DNA of 64,000 bases, taken from contig VXAI01000241.1 in assembly GCA_013399305.1 (NCBI GenBank), forward strand, positions 573,159 to 637,158. The letters are read 5' to 3'. The position numbers and the translations under genes are program-made. The stretch comes from Rostratula benghalensis. Its lineage: Eukaryota; Chordata; Aves; Charadriiformes; Rostratulidae. The notes beneath the pieces are model-generated. The model did no database searches, was not told the DNA's origin, and worked only from the letters and a program-made list of their open reading frames with translations. The stretch's first letter is position 1; each line of letters starts with the position of its first letter. Shown here piece by piece: positions 47,561-61,600 of the stretch.

Positions 47561-50205
47561 GAGTTTGTTCTAAAAGTCTGGAGGTGACAATATGCAAAGG
47601 GAATTTGCATTAAGGTCAAAATAAAATAAATGCACTGGTGGGTGGATGTAACAGCTGCTAGATCTGTGGCTTTCTAGAGGAAAGGACAAAACTAGCTCAT
47701 CCAGAAGAGCTTTAGACCTCCTATCAATTCATAAAAGAAAAGATAGACCTCCTATCAATTCATAAAAGAAAAGATAGCTTTCAGAGATTAGCTTTCACAC
47801 CAAAAAAATTGTAATGCTGAAAGGACTGTAGGTTACCTGAAATGCCTCTGTGTCCTGGAGCACCCTGGCCTGCTGGAGCATGGTATGTTTTCATGCAGGT
47901 TAGATAAAGAGGGATCAAGACCTGGGGCTATGTACAAGGTTTGATTCATTTCCACCTCTTTTCTTTCAGCTTTGAAAATTTGGAGTTTATAGATATCTCA
48001 CAACTTCCTCCACAGCTGTAGCTCTTCAATCTTATTTTTTCTTAGTTCCTATATAACATGGTTTTCCTTTAACTATGTGTGTTTTCTCACTTCCTAGGGG
48101 AACTTACAATCTGCGAAGTGACTTGGATGCCTAAGTGTTTTACAAAACCTACTGTCTGCCTGGGAGATAAGTTTTCAAGCAGCATACAGGCAGGTTTAGG
48201 TGGACTATGCTGGATCTGTGCACAAATACCCATCTCAGTTAGAACAGACTTTACCTTTAGGTTCCCTGTCCTCATTTATTAAATGAGAACAAACAGACTC
48301 TCAGATATTTCCACTAATCACTTGCACACTGACTATTGACACTTCTCTTTATGGTCTCTGTGCAATGGTGTCTGCATCCTGGTACAGAACATTCAACAAA
48401 GCCATCAGCCTTTCTCAGTTCTATTAGCTCCTAGCAGAAGGCTTAATAAAATTAACACTGGAGCCTTCATCTTTCTCAGAAATCTTTGTCATGCCAGGTA
48501 CAGTATTTCAAAGTATTAACAGACATGAGGTTGTTGGGAGGAGCTCTGCAACCTGCATAATGAATTGAAGTAATCCCAGCACCAACAGAGACCTCTTCCT
48601 GGTCTGTCCATGGGTGTCCATCAGTTATTTTCTGTGTAAGAAGAGCTCAGGAGATTGCTTCAGGTAAGAAAACAGCTAGCAAATTATGTGGTCTTATTTA
48701 TAATACTTCCCATTTCAGCCATTGTCAAGATTTAGCCCCAGAATGCTTAGAAATATCTTGAAAAGATATTTTATAACAGGTATCTGTAGGTCTAGGCCAC
48801 TTCACTTAGGGATTTTTCAATACTCTGCAGACAATACACACAGCTCATGAAACTGCATGGCTACATTTACATACCAGTGAGTACCTGACTGTCATCTCAA
48901 ATACTGGAGCAAATCTGAATGTCTAGTGTCACTGACAAGTCCTTGGAAAAATCTTTTGGGCTTGCTTTTTTACAAAGCTTTCAAAATGAAACGAAGCTTT
49001 GCACAGATTGATTTACATCACTGAAGAAGGCAGACAATTTCTTTCAATCAGAACATTATGTAAAATTTGCCTGAAAAATAACAGGAGGAAATGGCTCTTT
49101 AAAAGATCTAGCCCTTTCTGTCTTGAGAATAGACTTCATAGTAGAGAATAGTGTTCATGTAGGCATGCTCATTGCTTTAGAAGGTCCATACATGTTGATT
49201 TTTCACTTTGCAACGTAGCTGGCTAAACAGACTTGCCTCTACAAAAGTAGTACAAAAGCAACAAATACTAAGTTTTGGTCCAGGACTTCAGGTCAGCAGT
49301 GGCACGAATGACTAGGTTTATGTCATCACTGTTTGTCTCTTTAAAACTTATGTCTTCCCTGCACAAGGAATATCTCTTTCTTAATACTGTGAAGTGAAAA
49401 ATCTCTAATGTTCATCTCTTAAAATCGTAGAGGATTGAAAGTTTTTATCAAATGAGAAAAATTAAGAGAGTAGGCAAGTGAATTCTGTCACCAGCTTGAA
49501 GTTAATGTGGTTTTTGTGAATTATGCCACAGAATTAAAAAATGGTTCTTCTCAAATGCCAGCAAAAGGGAACCTTGGAAAAATGTTTGCAGTCGCAACAA
49601 ATGCAGAAGTACATACATGTTGAAATGCAGTCAGGGACTTTTATCTCTTTTTACAGGAGTCATTCAAGCCCTATGAAAAAGTATTACCTAAATACAGCAA
49701 AGATAAAACTTATCATTAATTACAAAATCTCTCCAATTTATAAATCATACAATTAATGTTTTTCTTTCAGTTGCACAGACATCTGTTCCCATTGCTACAT
49801 GCAAAAAGGCTATGGATATAATTATAGCTAGCAAAATTTTAACAACACGCATTTGCCCTCCTTTCCATTCCATACCGAGCTGAACAAGCAGGAGTATCTA
49901 GGTAATAGATGTAAAAAAAATTGCTAAATACAAGGAAATGTTTGCAGGTATTGACTGTTGAGTTAGCCCAGCCATTAAGGGTCTGCAGCATCTTTCCAGG
50001 AACTCCTATTCACTCACCACACAGCAATATACTGTTCTATCATTGTGTTATATGTCCATCTGTCTTAGGAGAGAAACGTCAGAGTCACCCTGTATTTCAC
50101 CAGAATCTTCCTTTTCTTTTATTCATTTATTGTATTTTAGATATCTTTACTGAGTCCTTTTGATGCACCATCAGTCTTTTCTGCAGGTCTCCCAGTGTCC
50201 TGTCA
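47561..50205. other. Unique DNA, with a small tandem duplication
   Basis: Apart from the 31-bp tandem duplication at 47713-47774 nothing is recognised. A donor-like CAG|GTAAGA occurs at 48664. Confidence 0.45.
47713..47774. repeat. 31-bp perfect tandem duplication
   Basis: TAGACCTCCTATCAATTCAT plus eleven A/G-rich bases is present twice, at 47713-47743 and 47744-47774, without differences, so it is recent or an assembly effect. Confidence 0.95.
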
Positions 50206-50250
50206 ACAGGACACTTAAAATAGTTAANACAGGACACTTAAAATAGTTAA
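50206..50250. repeat. 22-bp identical duplication flanking an N (probable assembly join)
   Basis: ACAGGACACTTAAAATAGTT plus AA occurs at 50206-50227 and again at 50229-50250, separated only by the single N at 50228. Two overlapping contig ends placed side by side would give exactly this. Confidence 0.9.
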
Positions 50251-52274
50251 TATTTCAGAATTTTTTATTAAGTACTTATTCTAAAATCTCTACTTTCATC
50301 AAAGGAACCATTCCTATTGAAGTAAATAGCACAACCAGAACAAGTACCATCATGCCCAAATCGATGTTCTGTTGCCATCTTTTTTAAGTGTTAATAATGG
50401 AAAGATTTTGTATAATCCAAATATAAAAGTAATATCCTCATTATCTAAGTTTATCTTAATTTAACTATGAAACCATTAAAAAGAAAACACTCTCTTCATG
50501 TTGAGTCCCTTTCAATGATATCTATTGAAAATTAACCCAATTACTTCTTCTCTTTCCCCTTTCATTCAGTACAATGTGGTGTCACTATTTCAACCTACCC
50601 AAAGAAGGTTTTCAATGAGGGTCCAAGATACAACTTCAGTAACTGCTGAGACAATTACTACATTCCTAAAATTGATATCCTGCTATGGTCTGCTTTTCAC
50701 TTCTGTGAGCCATCAGGAGCATGGCCAAGGATTAGGCCCCAGTTGCAGACTGCCAGACCTCACCCCACCACCCAGGAGACTGAACCCAGCAGTGCAGATG
50801 GGCCTGCACCCCTAGATGCGAGGAGCATCCAAAATGCTGTGTTTTCAAGAGGGATGTTTTACCCACTCACGTGTGCTCACCTGCGGGGCTGTAAAGTGGA
50901 ATGTCCATTTCCAGAGCACGCAAGGCATCATCACTAAGGCAGACCTGCATGGGCTAAATACAACTCTCATCTCACCACTTGCTCTCCTCCAGCAAAGCAG
51001 CCTTCTGATTCCTTTGTGCAATTTCTTTGTTAGCTTTCTAATGTCTTTGGGAAGTAGTAAAGACAGACCAGGAGTAGTGTTTTAACTTCTCCAGTTTATG
51101 GTTTCGTTCAAGCTAATTAAGATTGGATTTCATGAATGTCCGTCATGCTCAGCTCCAAGGCTTTGACTCAGACCCACCTGCAGAGGTCACAATGAAGCAT
51201 CAAGTGAAAATGTCATGGTCATAATACAGGATACCTCTTGGGGATGTACACAAGAAAAAAGCCCTGGTTTAGATGGTCTTCTAACACACATCCAGCATAC
51301 TTTTATGTCCTTCCTCTCTTATAAGGTAATAAAACATTATTACTTCTGCAGACATTTTGTGGGCAATTATCTTCGAACAACAGTTTGGAAATAGAGTGGG
51401 GAGGGAGTGCCTTGGAAAAGCTGTAAATCCCAACTCATCTTTTATTAAGGAAAAATAAATATCGCCCACATCGAAGTGCTGAACTACCTGAACTACCACC
51501 AGTATCAGAGATGTTTTCCCTAAGTGGGTCATAGCTTGGTCGTTAATACAGTCACTTGCAAAGCCTAGACATGCTGCAAATTATGACCTGCTTGTGCTGC
51601 TCGACAGGCATAAATAATTCTCCTAAGCCTTTGCACAATAGACCACTTACAGCCTGAATAGAAATGAGCTCTCTCAAAACCCTAATATTTTTGGTTTGCT
51701 CTTATTTCTTCCAGTCAGCAACCTAGTTTTGGAGTAGAAAAACACTTTTCCAAACTTGACTGAATTTTATGAATCAGGATAGTGAAATCTTCTGAAAACA
51801 ACAACAGAGACTGCAAAACAGCATCTGAAAAGGGCTGTGCCTGTGCCAGAGCATGAGGCAGCATCCCACCTCCTGTGCCTCCTAGGCCCTTGCCAGCCTA
51901 TCTGGCAGTTGCACCTCACTGGCCACAGCAGCTGCTGCACAAGCTCCCCTTGAGAGGGTAGTCCTGATTTCCAAAGTATCCAGAGCTCAACCCTCACTCC
52001 CCCATAAAACAGGCAACGGGACTGCTAGAAAGAATGGAAAGGGACACCACATCCTACAGTCACAACTGTTGCACTACTGATGGCTTTGGGAAAGGCATGA
52101 TACAGCACACATACATTGACCATTGAACTATTCTGAGAGCAGGAATAGCTCTTCACATCCGGCAGGCCTTCATGTTGTGTGGCACACTGCTAGTTTGAGA
52201 GACAGTTCACCAGCTACCCAAGGTGAAGGTCTGGACTTCACCATCTGAGTGGTGAAAAAAAAAGCTGGGGCAGA
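50251..52274. other. Unique DNA, no gene recognised
   Basis: Small open frames only; no interspersed repeat recognised. Confidence 0.45.
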
Positions 52275-52308
52275 TTTTTTTTTAATTTTTTTTTTTTTTT
52301 TAATTTTT
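52275..52308. repeat. Poly-T tract
   Basis: T runs of 9, 16 and 5 bases separated by AA dinucleotides. Confidence 0.9.
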
Positions 52309-55070
52309 CCCTAATGCTGGTGGCAATAGGAGGTTTTATATGTGGTAAATGCAGAAGACATTGAAATTGAAAGCAAGAAGCAGGAGGAGTTTATCTGGAT
52401 AAAAAAATCATGGTTGCTAGAACAGAGCGATTGTCTTCCAGTTTTCTGAGTAATTTCACCAATCTCTTTACATTGTTTTTCGTAAAAGGTATTTACGAAT
52501 TTTCACACATTTCCAAATTGGTAACCCTAACCATTACCAATATGCCAAGCACTGGACTGCAGCAGCTGGTTGGAAAACAGTTTTATCTCTTTCAGACAAC
52601 TTAAAATCCATGGCTTAAAATTGCATAAAGGTACAGCCAGGCAAGATGTCATCGAAATGTTAACTTCAGGGCAAACAGAACGTCAGATGCCACCAAGAAC
52701 TCTTCAAGTTTCCGTGGCACGCTCCAACAAAATCTCTTGTTTGTTTGATATCATTCCACACCAAACCATACTGGCACCAGCGTACCTCACGTGAAATGTA
52801 AGACCTCTCTAAAATGCCTCCTGGAAAAGCTGTGCCTTTTCTCAAGCTGATGTGAATATCATATAGTATATGTGGTGATTAATGGACTGATCACAAAAAG
52901 TCTTCGCCATTGGGCAGCAAACAGCTAGAGACCACCCAAGGGCAGAAGGAGGACTGCTACACTTGTAGGAGGCCCAGATTACAGGGCTGTATTACCACCG
53001 TAACACTTGTTCTTCATGCTGCTGAAGTAATTATTCTATTTAAAAGGCAATGTCCAGACAGGGATTGGCTTTAGTTTATCAGCTTTCTCTGTACTTTATA
53101 TGCAACAGTTGCCCTGCTAGACAAGAAGAGTCCATTACAGCTTCTTTTTTTGGTGCCATTTATTAGCAAGAACTTCAGAAGCATGTGCAAGAATTCCCAC
53201 AAATTGCAGTCTGATAGCAATTTGCTTAGGTCTCCCTCCTCCTGCTTTGCAAGATACTAATGGTCTCAAAAGTATTTTGTCTTTTCCAATTTACAAGTGT
53301 CATCTATCATTTATCTATCATTTTATCCATCATTTTACAGGTTCCAAGCTACTATGGCTCAACCTTGCCCAGTGAATGATGTCTGTGAATATACTGCTAA
53401 AACCTGTGTCTTCCATCCCTGCTTTATGATTTTCCTCCAGTTGCTATGGCTGAAAATTAGATTGGAAGCTGTTTGTAGGGTGACTGAGCCTTGCTGTTTG
53501 GGATCGACCTAGAATTAATCAGAGAGTTGCACAGACTCGCTACAGCCACCACCTCGCGTACCGACAGTGCCCACGCCTTGAACAGCCTTACTTAATGAAT
53601 GTGTGTCCGGTGCTGTGTGCAAAGAGTCAATGTTTCCTCTCAGTGCTATAAAATAGCAAAATATTTCTTCAATTGTTCTTATAGTTAATAACAAAGATAA
53701 TATACCTTAGATGATTCTTTGAACTTTGTTGTTATGTTCCACTGGTAACATAAATTTGTATAAAAATGGGAGTTTAACCATGGCAAACTTGAGTTCCTAC
53801 CATACCATCTGCTCTTTTGGAGGCCCACAGATCCAGAGGAGGAATTAATTTTGGAGTGGAATGAACATCAGTGACTCATGAGACATTTTAGTTTTCCCAG
53901 CACCAGCAGACGAGCTACTGGGAAGGGTATGTATGAGCTCGAATATATTAAGGGAGGATGACTTGGAACTGCAGGAGGGCCAGACCTGGAGCTGATGCTC
54001 CATCTCAAAGCTGAAGCAATTGCACAGCATGACTCATTTCAGTCCTTCTCTAGTTCAGTGTGTGCCACTGTAACATCTCTAGGCTCATGTAATCCTGATG
54101 TAATTCCAGTTACATCACCCACATCATGTAACAGCTCAGCAATATGACCAAAGATCACAGTAAATACAGCAAAATATAAGATTTCCATTTTTAGTCACCC
54201 ATAGGGAACTCTTGAGGTCAACTTAAAATTTACCAGGGCAACTCTCTTGTATGAGCCAGGCTATATGATTGCTCTCTGATAGTAAGGATATGCGACTATT
54301 AAACTCCACTCCAATTCACATATTCTTCAGAATATATTCTTTGTTTTTCAGTTTAAACTTATCTGAGGGGAGGCTGGGGAGCTGCAGCATGGGGCTTATT
54401 CCCTCCATTGTTTGCTCAGAAGTGCACTACAATGACCTGGAGTGGGAAGCGGTCTGGCTAGACCAAGAAAGCAAAGTACCTCATGAAAAGTCCTTGCAGT
54501 ATGGATAAATTCTCTTTAATAACATGCATACTCTGTCTGCATACCTTTTTTTGGTTTTGATTGTAAGCCACAAGCCAATACCATAAATCTGTTTCCATCA
54601 CTGGGCTTTGGAACAATCTTGATAACAAGTTAAAATTAAGAAGGGCAAACTTGTTGGGTGTTTTGTTTTAAACCCATCCCAAAAGTAGAAGATCTAGGTA
54701 TCCTGGACCAAATATTGCTCATTTTTCAGCAAGGCCACAAATCTCAAAGGAATTAATCACACCAACAAAATTCACAGCCTTTGACCAGAGAGGATGTTCA
54801 ATGAATGACAACTTAGACCGAATTCTCCCTGAGTTTGCTGCACCTCATGCTGCAACTGCACCTAAAATAAATTATCTCACTCAGATAATATACCTATCTC
54901 ATTTCTACAGTAACTTTACATGAGCACTAGGCCACACCTACCCCGAGCATCCATATGACTGCATGGTATGCAATGGCTTGTAAATAAAACCAGATCCATC
55001 TTCAAGTCATGAAACCCATGTATCAAATTGACAGCAAATGCATCTTTAGAACAACTTCACTTGACAGTAG
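52309..55070. other. Unique DNA, no gene recognised
   Basis: Includes a short degenerate ATCTATCATTT repeat at 53299-53336. No gene or interspersed repeat recognised. Confidence 0.45.
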
Positions 55071-55235
55071 TCTTCATGGGGCTAATTAGCTATTCTTTCC
55101 ACTAGAAGGAACAATTCCCTTGCACATTTTCTAATTAAATCTGCAGCTGCTTTGAAGAGTATTAGCACAGCAAAGATTTCCTTTAAGCTAGCCTACTGGG
55201 AGCCTGCCAGTGACCTCACCCTAGCTGTCAGCTGA
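55071..55235. promoter_or_regulatory. Possible conserved noncoding enhancer-like element
   Basis: A perfect 10-bp palindrome GCTAATTAGC (55081-55090), a second TAATTA (55132-55137), an E-box CAGCTG (55144-55149) and CTTTGAA (TCF/LEF-like, 55150-55156) fall within 80 bp. This combination is common in developmental enhancers, but short motifs recur by chance. Nothing is known of a target. Confidence 0.2.
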
Positions 55236-56589
55236 ACAGAGGACTATGTAACACATTATGCAAGTCAGGAAAAATCACCCTGTGGCTGCTCACAAGGAAG
55301 CACAAACCTTGATGAGGGTAAAAGGCAGGGAGAAAACACTTGCAGTTTCTTACTGGATAGTAGAGCTTTTTTTGTCCTTTTCCTATGGAAAGAGAGACAT
55401 GCAGGAAAAGCGTCAGACTTGGAACAGGCAGGAACTTGTTGGTTTTGCTCCCAGAAGGTATCTGAGATTTAAATAAATATGGCATAAATGAATGTGGCCC
55501 TGGTCACTCTGATCTCCCAGCACCTTGGCAAGAGCCAGAAATGGGGGAGCCATTGCACATCTTGGAAAACTGGCTGAGTCAGTCTTACCACTTTGTCCCC
55601 TAATAAAGAAGAAAAAAAAATGTATTCAGCTGTCTCAGCCTACTGCAAGTCTTCATGATTAGCACAGCCAAAACTGTACAAATTAGAATGACCAACTACG
55701 CTAGTTTCAGGCATGCTCTGATAGCCTATGAAAGGCTGACCCCTGATTTACCTAGTGCTTTTAATGACTAGAGGCACAAACCCATAGTGTTTTGATGACT
55801 TGGGGAAAAAACACACCAACTTTTCAGAAAATGTTAGCCCAAATTTGGCACCTTTTTTACTTGCACTATTTGTTTGCTGGCAATAGAAATATTTATAGCT
55901 GCATCTAGGGGTATAACATCTTATGTTTCATCTTAAAGATGAGATTAACTAAACATGTATTAATGAGGAAATTCACTATTCACATTTCTGAGTACACATC
56001 AAGATATATGCATTATCTTAATCAAGTCTTTCTATGTCTTTCTACTGTAGCCTCAGTACTGTAGGGAACTTCAGGTCAATAGGGAACATCAAACAAACCA
56101 CTGATGAGATTACAGACTGCAAATTCTCATACTCACATGGCATCCATATAGTCCTCAAACAGGGAAAGAAGAACAATTAAATAGGTAAATAAAAGACCTC
56201 TGAACAAGCCTGTGTCTATTTTTTTTTTTCTTAGGAGCCATAGAGTAGGAAAATTCTTAGCACAGGAAAAGGACTACAAGGGATGTCAAAAAAAGTTGCT
56301 AATGGAGTAGTGTGTATATTGATCTGTGAATCCACAGCTGTCATCTCCAGTAGGCAATTTTATTTCATTTTTTTCAAAGGTATTATTTTTATACCAAGGG
56401 ATCATGTAGATCTTCCCCTCTCTTTTTCCCAGGGTAAAGTTATTTGTAACATTCTTAAATAGCTTGAGTGATGACTCATGCCTATAAAGATGTTAGTAAG
56501 TTCAGTTAATTGTCTCATATTAATAGTGCAACTTTCCTAGCAGTAAGACTTCCCCCGTACTCGCTGCTTTCAAGTACCTACCAATTTTG
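55236..56589. other. Unique DNA, no gene recognised
   Basis: Nothing recognised apart from short A and T runs near 55611-55620 and 56220-56229. Confidence 0.45.
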
Positions 56590-58600
56590 GCTCATTTTAC
56601 ACCAAAGTAGGCCTGAAGAGGATTTTTATCAGATTTCCCATCAGTCTTTTTTTTTCCTCTCGACTGAGCCACTCCAGGCCTTTAAACTTGTCCTCACAGG
56701 TGATATTCTTTAGACCTTTGATATTTCCCATTGCTTTACTTTGGATTTTATACAGATAGTTATCTATTTCTGGAAGTCCAGTGTCCAAATCAGGACACAG
56801 CACCCCAGCTGCAGACTGAACACAGCCTGCCATGTGTCTTGCAGATGACAGATCCAGCCAGAAACCTCTGTGTAATGTTTACGTTTTACACAACAGATTG
56901 ACATTGCTGACTTGTCTTCAGTGTGTGAACTACTGTAATTGTTAAAACCTTTCACGCAGAATTGCTTTTAACTTCGGTTTTGCCTATCCTAGATTTATTT
57001 ACTCCCACATCCTCACTGATTGCAGTGCCTTTTCTGAATTTCAGTCTGTGTTCAGTTTGCCACAATCCTGTCAAGCCCTCAGCTTGTCCTTTGGTGCAAT
57101 TGTGGCTCTTCTCATCAGAGTGCCACATTAATGTATCCAGCATCTCTCTACTCCAAAGTAATTGAGAGAAATATTGAATAGAGGATGAAGCGGGGCAGTC
57201 TGTAAATCAGACCCTTTTGGCTTGACACAAAGCAGATAATCAGTACGCTTTGAACCTGGTTTGCCACCAGCTAGCACTTACTTTGGAGTATTTTTGCCAG
57301 ATTCTGTCCCCTTAGATTATTTATTGGGATGTCACCAGGGTGTCAAGAGTCTTACAAGACTGAGATTGATACAAGACTGACTGTTGTGCATGAGGTCTGT
57401 CACACTGTTAAGGCAGGAAATTAGATGTGGAATTGCTTATCCTGGGCAAATTCATTTCGGCTGATGCTCAACTCCATATTTATCTTCTTGGTATTTTCAA
57501 ACAGTTTGAGCATTTGTTCCAGTACTTTTCTGGGGACTGATATTGTAGTCTGAGCTGATAATGCCAATCTCCTCCTTTTTCTCTTTTTTAAAGATATGCA
57601 CTACCATTACCTGGTACAATCCCCTGCCTTCCCATGGAGAGGACAGATATTCTTAAAGATAATGTCTCTACGCTGGGCTCCGCAAGTCCTCCAGGTTCAG
57701 GTCAGGCCCAGACAAGCTGGAAATCTCTACCTTACCTAAATAAGCTCGGTTTTACTCTGTCCTCAACTCTTACTTCTCTACAGCTAAGTCAGCTGAACTT
57801 TCTGTTAAAGACTGAACCGTAACAAGCATCAAACGTTTTAGCTTTCTCAGCGCCATCTAGCTTTTCCTTCCCACTTTGGATTACAGTTTCTCTCACTTAC
57901 TAGCATTGCCCAGAAGGCTGCTCAGTACTCTCACTTATCTCAGTCCATGGCTTGACCATCTTCCCCAACTCTTCACGCTTTTCCCTGATACCAACTCTTA
58001 GTAGCCTGAAAAAGTTTGCATCTCTTGTATCTCCCCTTTTATAGTCAAGACATAGGTGACCTACTTGCTAAAGTTTCCAGCATCCCATGCAGGCATAGGT
58101 TGAACCTGCACCTTCAACGTATTTCATTTACACAATGACCAGCTCGCCTGAGTATTTCTTTTTTTTCCCCTTTAAACACATTTTCTATGAGATCTTTTCT
58201 GTATATATTTCAAGATGACTATCATCAGGGTTTTGCCTTCTTTTCTACCTCTCTCATAAGTCATTTTCACCCAAAATGCTGACATGTTCCTGTTTTCCAG
58301 TAGTTTCTCCCTCTCAATTGCAATCACATCCATTGTGGCTGATCATTCCTATAGATGATTTTTCCATCTTTCACATCAAGGAGTCATCCTATAGTTAATG
58401 ATGTTATAACCTATACCCCATTATACCTCAGTGAATTGGTTCTCATCCCTCCCATGTCAGTCCCCACTCACCCGACAAGCCACATCACACAAAAGGCATT
58501 TCAGCATCTCACCATGCAAAAATCTTCCCATTAACTTCAGGACAGTTCCAAAAACAATTTAGTCTGAGATAGCCAAATTAGCCTCATGACATATTTGTTC
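56590..58600 (-). mobile_element. Ancient CR1/L3-like LINE, endonuclease and RT remnants
   Basis: Reading right to left, the region follows the order of an old vertebrate CR1/L3-type LINE. An endonuclease C-terminal remnant (LGENDL, for the LGHSDHE motif) lies at about 58255-58275. The RT finger block SVPRKVLEQML is at 57508-57540 on the minus strand. A block resembling HGFTKNKSCQTN lies near 57410-57450. The ORF2 C-terminus, with KGLKN and KKRLMGNLI, lies within 56597-56750. Nucleotide phrases such as AAGGCAGGAAATTAGATGTGG and TTTTTAAAGATATGCACTACC match the same element. It is saturated with stops and indels. The RT part is shorter than usual, implying deletions. Boundaries are approximate, especially the right one. 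Confidence 0.6.
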
Positions 58601-61600
58601 ATTATAGATACCTACTGACCCAAATTTGGGTATTTTTTACACCAAGACAGAAAAATATCGTTGCCTGCAAAGGCATTGAGCTATGGATGTCAACATCATG
58701 AGCAGAGGTTGGAGCAATGTTTGACACACCTGTACCACTTTGGCACAATTGCAGATCTGTTGGCTATCAAAAGCTGCAAAAACAAGGTGTCTATGAGACT
58801 GCGGTTCTGTTCCTTTTTCTAGATACTTGGGGGATACATTAGTGAACCAGAGTGTAAAATTGAAGCTAACCAGCATAATCACAAGTCTGTGCATCTCATG
58901 TAAATGCCTGTGTATATGTATTTCCTCTTCTTCTGATGTGGTTACAGACTTTAAAGCTGTGCCTCCTAACTGACTGATTTTAAAGCACTAGTCTATTGGA
59001 AACAGGCATGATGCTGCCAAGTGAGTTCTCATTTGCAAACCTCAGTCCAGTTGCAGTGGACTGCGTTTTCTTAGGAGAGTGGCAGATGAACAGACTTCAA
59101 ACACGGTCTGTGAACAGGTCTGGTGCACTTCTGCAAAGAAGGAAATTGAGATTTCCTACCTCTCCATAAGTGGGGGAATACAAGTTTCAGGACCAGAAAT
59201 TGCCAATTCATGTGCTGTGGTAAGACTTCAAGAAGTATATCCATATGGTCATTTTTCTTTAGTATAAAAAGTGTTTGATTTTTGGCTAACAATGAGAAAT
59301 CATCAAGTTTTTTTCATACTAAAAAAAAAAAAAAACCAGCCTGCCATTGCTATTTTTCATTAGTACTGGTCTGCACATTTGTTACATTTACCATCTAGTT
59401 CGAACATCACAGTGGACTTCATAAGAATAATCATTGTAGTCACAAAGAATGAGTGGGCTTTGTGAGATTATTCCAAGCTCCAGAAGAAGTAAATTGACTT
59501 TTTTTGTCACCTTGTTCAGATTTACAAGAGGACCTATTTATAATAACTCACTCAAGTACCAGAATTTGGGCTTTATTAGGTAACTACTTTCATGTCCTTC
59601 TGTTACTTATATTTAGTTTTCATGCATTCATTTCCAAAGTCATTTTAAAGGCTGCTTGGTTTGTAGCTGCTCCTCTTTGGACTACAGAAAAATCCATAGG
59701 CTGAGTAAGATACCTAGGCCCTGTGATATGACAGTTTGACTAAATAACTGCTCCTTTTCTCTGAATACTGGAGAAATAGTTTGCCAGTACCCCCTCAGAA
59801 GGGTAGAAAATTGCATCTCTAAGCACCAGCTAACACAGTCTGCTGTTGCTGGGAGATGGGTGGTCCAGCGTCCATTGAAACTGGATGGAAACTGCACATC
59901 TACTCCCCAGAAACTCCATTAATGAATTGAATCATGAAAGGTGCCTCAGAAATGGAGCAGAGGGGCAGCCTCTCCCTGGAAGGCACTAGCCAGTCAGGCT
60001 GTGGAGAACAGGTAACATGTGGGTGGGGTGTCAGTAGTACCATCTAGCGTCACACAGCAGCAAGGGAATTTAGACAATCAATGAACAAAAACTTCCTTTA
60101 AAGATTCTTGTAGTGCTTTTTTCTTCTCCGGCCAAAATAAGTTTATTACCTCCAGTGACTTGGCCCGATGCCAGGTTGGAAACTACCCTACTGAGTCAAC
60201 CATGTGCAGAAAACTTCTTCATTTCATGCTCTGGGCCCTGACTCTGGAAAGCTATCTACGTGGTGCTGACACTGCACCAGGAACTTATGAGGTAAATGGA
60301 GCGCAGCACAGCTGTGAGGACCCATAAGGGCTCATTTTCTTCCAGAGGTAGGATACATGTCTGCTGCATGAGACACCTATGTTATAGTCCCTTTAATGGT
60401 CATGCTGATCACCTTTTGTCCTCAAAAGTACTGTATTTCATTGCTGGCTAAATTGATTTTTTTTTGCAATAATCCTGAAAATCATCCCTTCAAATCAGGA
60501 TTAGCATCATGTCTCTCTTTAGCAATGGTAGTACTAAACACACCTTGCTGTACTGATGCTGACTACCCATTCTTCAAAACAAATGCAAAAATTTATCTTC
60601 TGTTATTGCAACAAACCTAATTCCTGCACATTAGGATTCATGTCAGGTTAGAGAGCTGTTTCTTTTTGACAGTGTCTATTTAATTCTACACTTGAAGCTT
60701 GTTGGTACTTCCCTAATTTTCCTATTCGCTTATTATGTGGCTTCAGAAAATACATACAACAAAACCTCTCTGATCTGTTTTCACTGACTGCATAGAGCAG
60801 CAAGACAGCAGTTTTTTGTCTGCATTTCAAGTGCAAAGAAACCCTCCAAATTGTCTACAGCTAGATGTAATAATTTGCAAAAAAAAAAAAAAAAAATTGG
60901 CAAAATTCTGCATGTACCAATCAAAACAATTCAATGATTCCACATCACTGTGACAACAGCTTTTCTTTAGGGGCTATTAAAATTTGTCCAGACATTGTGC
61001 CTTAGTAATGATACACTGGATCCAGGTCTCAGCATTGTACTTGAGACTGACTGGATGTCCCAGGAGCCCATCTGCTCTGCAGTGGCAACAGGGGGGCAAT
61101 CTGCCTTCTTCTCCCTTCATGGCACAAGGCCATGAGGAATGCTCTGCCATTCAGGCAAAACACACATGTAGAGAATGAAACCTCACTGCAGGTTGCAGAA
61201 ATATGTTAAACCTGCTTTTGGTTTGAGCTTGTTTATTCTCTAAAGCCGGATGCTCCTGAAAATGAACTCCAGGACAGGTACAGGGACTGCTGTTCCAGCT
61301 GGCCTGGACAATCTGCCAGTGCACTCCCTTCTGAAGGGCATACTGTCACCCTGTCCCGCTGTCACCCTGCTTCTTCACACCTTCTACTCACAGGATCCTA
61401 GCAATGTACATGCAAATATGGGGCATAAAGAAATGTCACTTGAACACTAGCTGAAATTTCCAAGCTCCTTCAAATATCAAGTGTAAGATATAAAGCTATT
61501 TGGCTGCAGATCACAGTGCCTAGTGTGATCTGAAAGTGATCACAAAGTGAAGTCAGTGGTCTGTAAAGGATGTTTTGTGATTCAGGGGGTTCTATGACTA

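Noticed and set aside
48641..48663. 23-nt interval between an acceptor-like and a CAG|GTAAGA donor-like site
   Set aside because: The acceptor is mediocre and no in-phase partner exon could be found; isolated strong donors are frequent.
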